Shown here: positions 4,754 through 7,203 of the stretch, piece after piece
How the letters are laid out: every line of letters starts with the position of its first letter
Numbering within the stretch: the stretch's first letter is position 1
Assembly (NCBI GenBank): GCA_045132055.1
Contig: JBGURP010000053.1
Coordinates: forward strand, 1 to 7,203
Source of the DNA: F23-D06 sp045132055
Lineage (GTDB): Bacteria > Bacteroidota > Bacteroidia > Bacteroidales > WCHB1-69
Reading direction: 5' to 3'
Length of the DNA: 7,203 bases
Notes under the pieces: model-generated
The model's input: the letters and a program-made list of their open reading frames with translations, nothing else
Databases searched by the model: none
What the model was told of the DNA's origin: nothing
Program-made: the position numbers and the translations under genes

Positions 4754-6334
4754 TTAAAGTTCCATATCCTGTTGTCTGTGTTTCTCCTGTGCCGGGGCGG
4801 TTCTTTGTGCTTTTTTCTCGTCAGTCTTATCCTGCAAGACTTCTTTGATGGGCTGCTTCTTGGGCGGCTCTTTGCTTTCCTCTGTGCCGGGTGTGGCTTT
4901 CCGTACCCAGTAGCGGATGTCCCGCAGCTTCTTCAAATCCTCCTGTACCTCGGTCAGTGGTACTTTCAGCTCTGCGATTTCGCTGAGAAGCGTTTCCTGC
5001 TCCTGTTGCAACTCATTTTTCGTTTTATCCTTATCGTCCGGGTGCTTGGCAAGGTAGTCAGCGGCTTTCTCATACCGGGCAACCTCCGGGTGTTCCTGTT
5101 TGAATTTCCCCTTTATTTTCTTAAAAAATATCTTCTGGTACTTCTCATAGACAGCCTTACATTCCTTGCAGTCTGTCCGGCTGGCAAGAATCCCGTCAAT
5201 CACTTTGCTCCGGGCTTCCTTTGGCTTCATCTGATTGCGGTAATCTGCGGCTGATTTCCCGGAAGATTCCAGAAACGCTTCTAAGTCCTCCACAGTGGAA
5301 AGCCCCTTTTGCCGGAGATAGGACAGGGCTTCGCTGACTGCCTTTAAGTCCTGTGAAGTTCCCCGGTTCTGTCCAGCCCTTGTCCAGTCCTTCCGTTCTT
5401 CCTTTCGTATCTCCATATACTTCATCAGCAGATTGGGAAGAAGTGTCGCTTCCTCCGCCGCCTTTTGTGCAAGCAGCTCCTTCCGTTTTTCTCCCAGCTC
5501 GGTAATCCAGCCTTTGAGGTTTTGGATAAGCTGCCGGATGGACTTCATCAGGCGGTTGGCGGCTCTGATTTCCCGGTTCAGGTTGCCGATATTCGTCTGG
5601 ATACCTCGCTTTTCCATCTGCCGGACAGCAGTCCCCTCATGGACAGTGGGGACTATATCAAGCCCCTGTCTGGCATAGGAACGCAAGTCCACACGCTCCG
5701 GGCGGTCATTGGCGTCCAGATAGCGGTTCTGGATAACCTCCCATTCATGCCGCCAGATTTCACAATACTTCTGGTCGTTCCAGTCCACCGTATCCTCCTT
5801 GTGGCTTTTCCACCTGCCGGACGGCAGCTTTATCCGTTCCCCATTCTCGTCAAGGTCATAAACCTTGCGGCTCTTGGGAAGCCATTTTCCATGTTCATCC
5901 ATTGCCCGCATGGTCAGCAGGACATGGGCGTGGGGATTGTGTCCCGGCGGATGGGGGTCATGGATGGCAAAATCAGCAATCATGCCTTTGGAAACAAACT
6001 GCTGTTCACAAAACTCCCGTACAAGGACAGCGTACTGGTCGGGCGGTATCTCTCTGGGAATGGTAAGCACCCACCGCCTTGCAAGCTGGGAGTTCCATTG
6101 CTTTTCCACCGCTTCGGCGGCATTCCATAAAGTATTGCGGTCTGCATATTCCTGTGGAGCATTTGCCGGGAGCAGGATTTCATTGTGGACGATACCACGC
6201 TTTTCCGGGTAGTGCTTTACTTGCTGGTCGTATTCACAGAACAGCTTTTCGCCGCTTTGGTAAGCAGCGGCGGCAACCGCAGACTGCCGCTGGCTGCGCT
6301 GAACAATCGTGATTTCGTTGTGTGGACAAGGCAT
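4754..6334 (-). CDS. MobA/MobL-family relaxase (MobQ type)
   Basis: This relaxase nicks oriT and pilots the transferred strand during conjugative mobilisation. The 526-aa product shows the family signatures. The N-terminal SAVAAAAYQSGEK places Tyr25 where RSF1010 MobA has its catalytic tyrosine. The metal-binding histidine motif HDPHPPGHNPHAHV spans 125-138, with H132, H135 and H137 as the triad-like residues. RRWVLTIPREIP at 86-97 is also typical. The C-terminal half (about 250-526) is highly charged and helical, likely coiled coil, with a CKECKAVYEKY stretch. There is no primase or helicase fusion. The ATG at 6334-6332 has AAAGGAGGG (6342-6350) seven bases upstream. The candidate oriT lies just upstream and the primase follows 65 bases downstream. 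No separate MobC accessory gene is seen in the window. It would need a coupling protein and channel from a helper, plausibly the surrounding ICE. Confidence 0.92.
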   Translation of the reverse strand: MPCPHNEITIVQRSQRQSAVAAAAYQSGEKLFCEYDQQVKHYPEKRGIVHNEILLPANAPQEYADRNTLWNAAEAVEKQWNSQLARRWVLTIPREIPPDQYAVLVREFCEQQFVSKGMIADFAIHDPHPPGHNPHAHVLLTMRAMDEHGKWLPKSRKVYDLDENGERIKLPSGRWKSHKEDTVDWNDQKYCEIWRHEWEVIQNRYLDANDRPERVDLRSYARQGLDIVPTVHEGTAVRQMEKRGIQTNIGNLNREIRAANRLMKSIRQLIQNLKGWITELGEKRKELLAQKAAEEATLLPNLLMKYMEIRKEERKDWTRAGQNRGTSQDLKAVSEALSYLRQKGLSTVEDLEAFLESSGKSAADYRNQMKPKEARSKVIDGILASRTDCKECKAVYEKYQKIFFKKIKGKFKQEHPEVARYEKAADYLAKHPDDKDKTKNELQQEQETLLSEIAELKVPLTEVQEDLKKLRDIRYWVRKATPGTEESKEPPKKQPIKEVLQDKTDEKKAQRTAPAQEKHRQQDMEL

Positions 6335-6341
6335 TTCGTGT

Positions 6342-6350
6342 CCCTCCTTT
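6342..6350 (-). promoter_or_regulatory. Shine-Dalgarno of the relaxase gene
   Basis: The minus strand reads AAAGGAGGG seven bases before the ATG at 6334-6332, which supports that start. Confidence 0.75.
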
Positions 6351-6390
6351 CGCTAATTGGTGGATGGGGTGGCGTTTTACCACCTCATTT
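6351..6390 (-). other. Candidate oriT upstream of the relaxase gene
   Basis: The minus strand carries GGTGG-taaaacg-CCACC (6384-6368), directly upstream of the relaxase ribosome binding site. The string GGTAAAACGCCACCCC resembles the nick-region core of RSF1010-type oriTs, GGTAAATGCGCCCT as I remember it. Location, orientation and an inverted repeat fit a MobQ oriT. The match is imperfect, and the exact nick site cannot be assigned from sequence alone. Confidence 0.4.
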
Positions 6391-6397
6391 TGGGCAG

Positions 6398-6432
6398 AAA
6401 AAAAGCAGGAGACCTTTTTCAGATTTCCTGCT
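6398..6432 (-). terminator. Intrinsic terminator between the kinase gene and mobA
   Basis: On the minus strand AGCAGGA (6432-6426) pairs with TCCTGCT (6410-6404). The stem continues past one A-C mismatch through four more pairs (one G-U) to a GAAAA loop, and a run of seven T follows (6404-6398). This is a convincing Rho-independent terminator. It ends ~64 bases before the relaxase ATG and about 100 bases after the kinase stop. It could end the kinase transcript, or act as an attenuator in the mobA leader if the promoter lies upstream of it. Confidence 0.75.
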
Positions 6433-6530
6433 CGGTGTGCCACTGTGTGAGCGGCGGGTATTTAGTTGTAAAAGTTCGGGACAAGTTGACCCGATGTAAA
6501 GCTAACAAACTGGAATTGCACCAAAACAAT
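6433..6530. other. Non-coding junction between the mobilisation core and the AT-rich cargo
   Basis: This 98-base stretch has no supported gene. It holds a small inverted repeat, TCGGG/CCCGA (6476-6480 and 6490-6494). It also carries the left copies of two short repeats found again beyond the kinase gene: TGTAAAGCT at 6495-6503 and ACAAACTGGAATT at 6505-6517. Base composition shifts here from GC-balanced to AT-rich. A promoter for mobA may lie here, but I see no convincing -35/-10 pair. Confidence 0.4.
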
Positions 6531-7076
6531 CTAAGACAACAACGCTGCCCTACTTGCGATTTTTTCTTGTACTGCGGAAACAGTTTCTTGAATGGAATAA
6601 GTGGTCGTATCTATAACATTCGATTCATATATTCCCAGATTGCAAAATTGCTCCCACATGGTTTCTACCAATTCGATATTTGTCTTTCGGTCTAACTTTG
6701 AGCGTTCAACAGCTCGCTTCAAGGTTTCTTCCTTACTTGCCCTTAAAATAATATAATGCACCTCATAATGTTCCCGAACAAGACTTTGCCACGGCTTTAA
6801 AAACCACGGTCCGATAATACCGTCAACAATTACATCATATCCACCACGAGCATATCGCTTCGCAGCTTCTAAAAACGCTTCAATGACAATCAAATTTTGC
6901 TCATTTGATTCTGGCAAATGCGGTGGTATTGCCCCTTTACTCAAATAATGATAAAAGTCATCTGTGTGCATATGCACAGACTTTTCCAAATCTGATTCTT
7001 TTGCAACAGCAGATGCCGTTGTAGTTTTTCCTGTCCCCGGCGCACCTGTGATTACAATAATTCTACCTTGATTCAT
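6531..7076 (-). CDS. Small P-loop NTPase / kinase-like protein (AAA_33-type), probable cargo
   Basis: The 181-aa product has the layout of small P-loop kinases and phosphotransferases. A Walker A GAPGTGKT spans residues 11-18 after a hydrophobic strand (RIIVIT). An acidic pair D39-D40 sits in HTDDFYHYL, where substrate-binding aspartates lie in related kinases. VDGIIGPWF forms a second strand region, and an arginine-rich lid-like segment (LKRAVERSKLDRK) follows. The substrate cannot be told from the sequence; antibiotic or sugar phosphotransferases and zeta-toxin-like kinases share this fold, but I see no specific signature and no partner antitoxin. The ATG is backed by GGAGGT at 7086-7091. 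The gene is clearly more AT-rich than the relaxase-recombinase core and is separated from it by a terminator, suggesting independent acquisition. Confidence 0.8.
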   Translation of the reverse strand: MNQGRIIVITGAPGTGKTTTASAVAKESDLEKSVHMHTDDFYHYLSKGAIPPHLPESNEQNLIVIEAFLEAAKRYARGGYDVIVDGIIGPWFLKPWQSLVREHYEVHYIILRASKEETLKRAVERSKLDRKTNIELVETMWEQFCNLGIYESNVIDTTTYSIQETVSAVQEKIASRAALLS

Positions 7077-7085
7077 CTATATTTT

Positions 7086-7091
7086 ACCTCC
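7086..7091 (-). promoter_or_regulatory. Shine-Dalgarno of the kinase-like gene
   Basis: The minus strand reads GGAGGT nine bases before the ATG at 7076-7074. It is a strong site at acceptable spacing. Confidence 0.7.
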
Positions 7092-7161
7092 ACAAATTAC
7101 GATTTTCTTAATTCTACAAACTGGAATTTGAGTCTCTGTAAAGCTGGAATTAACCCATACA

Positions 7162-7190
7162 ATTATTTTAATTTAGAGGTTCTTACGCAA
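7162..7190 (-). promoter_or_regulatory. Possible promoter of the kinase-like gene
   Basis: On the minus strand TTGCGT (7190-7185) and AATAAT (7167-7162) are separated by 17 bases. The -10 matches consensus at 5 of 6 positions and the -35 is weak. Transcripts would begin ~80 bases before the ATG, and their leader would carry the short repeats. Confidence 0.3.
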
Positions 7191-7203
7191 TTATCCGTAT
7201 TTT

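Larger units (their letters stand above)
6505..7128. repeat. 13-bp direct repeat flanking the kinase cargo gene
   Basis: ACAAACTGGAATT occurs at 6505-6517 and again at 7116-7128, on either side of the kinase gene. The shorter TGTAAAGCT also occurs on both sides (6495-6503 and 7137-7145), and a third CTGGAATT lies at 7144-7151. The order of the two motifs differs between the sides, so this is not a simple target-site duplication. One 13-mer in a 7-kb window could occur by chance; the shared pair of motifs near both cargo edges makes chance less likely. Confidence 0.4.
538..7203. mobile_element. Mobilizable element (IME/Tn4451-like) with serine recombinase, TnpW, VapE, CHC2 primase, MobA/MobL relaxase and cargo; far end outside window
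   Basis: A contiguous set of minus-strand genes begins just after the maff2 break: a large serine recombinase at the very end, tnpW, a VapE helicase, a CHC2 primase, a MobQ-type relaxase and an AT-rich kinase cargo gene. A terminal serine recombinase with TnpW plus a mobilisation gene is the pattern of Tn4451/Tn4453-type transposons, which excise as circles and are mobilised by helper conjugation systems. No coupling protein, VirB4 or other mating-channel gene is seen here, so the element is probably mobilizable rather than self-conjugative. The left end is placed at ~534-538, where maff2 homology stops. No maff2 5' sequence is visible up to 7203, so the right end is not reached. Confidence 0.8.
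7077..7203. other. AT-rich region upstream of the kinase gene
   Basis: This stretch has no gene that I can support. It contains the kinase ribosome binding site, the right-hand copies of the short repeats (7116-7128, 7137-7145 and 7144-7151) and a possible promoter. It shows no maff2 sequence, so the far end of the inserted element is not here. Confidence 0.5.

Noticed and set aside
5465..6130. Plus-strand open frame (221 codons) opposite the relaxase
   Set aside because: It is antisense to the MobA/MobL N-terminal domain, whose motifs are unmistakable, and no ribosome binding site stands out.
6531..7076. Kinase-like gene as a zeta toxin or a named antibiotic phosphotransferase
   Set aside because: The P-loop and acidic pair fit many small kinases. 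No antitoxin gene accompanies it and no substrate-specific motif is visible, so only the general fold is claimed.
7077..7203. Right end of the inserted element
   Set aside because: No maff2 5' sequence and no copy of the GGCGGCGGCGT motif occurs here, so the element most likely continues beyond the window.
1..7203. CRISPR array, tRNA or rRNA genes
   Set aside because: No regularly spaced repeats of CRISPR size, and no stretch that folds or reads like a tRNA or rRNA, was found by eye.

Overview
The window looks like a nested mobile element from a gut-type Firmicute (Clostridia; Lachnospiraceae, Ruminococcaceae or Clostridioides). This rests on the gene families present: a Maff2 / TrbL-CD1112 conjugation pair, a TnpW plus large serine recombinase pair, and a MobA/MobL relaxase with a CHC2 primase and a VapE helicase. 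All are typical of Tn1549/CTn-type ICEs and of the smaller elements that insert into them. The species cannot be fixed from sequence alone. All genes read on the minus strand.

Layout in window order. (1) 1-383 is the 5' part of a TrbL/VirB6-like conjugation protein that runs off the left edge. (2) 453-537 is only the last ~27 codons of a maff2 gene; the rest is displaced by an insertion. (3) From ~538 to at least the right edge lies a second element. Its terminal gene is a large serine recombinase (628-2298), abutted by tnpW (2299-2496). A ~240-bp non-coding stretch follows, carrying paired CGGCAAC repeats and an AT-rich tract. Next come a VapE-type helicase (2738-4075), a CHC2 zinc-finger primase (4044-4688), a MobA/MobL relaxase (4754-6334) and a ~195-bp leader with a candidate oriT and an intrinsic terminator. 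(4) 6531-7076 is a small P-loop kinase-like cargo gene. It is visibly more AT-rich than the core and has short repeated sequences on both sides. (5) 7077-7203 is AT-rich non-coding DNA with the kinase promoter region. The right end of the inner element is not in the window.

How it fits together (inference): the recombinase excises and integrates the inner element. The relaxase lets it be mobilised by the type IV secretion system of the surrounding ICE or another conjugative element. The primase and VapE helicase may replicate the circular form, possibly from the repeat-rich region at 2541-2820. The insertion splits maff2 of the host ICE, so the ICE's own transfer may be impaired while the inner element is present.

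Most notable signals: a 16/17-bp inverted match between the maff2 remnant (505-521) and the end of the inserted element (562-578), symmetric about the junction; the origin-like repeat cluster next to the primase/VapE genes; and the AT-rich kinase cargo.
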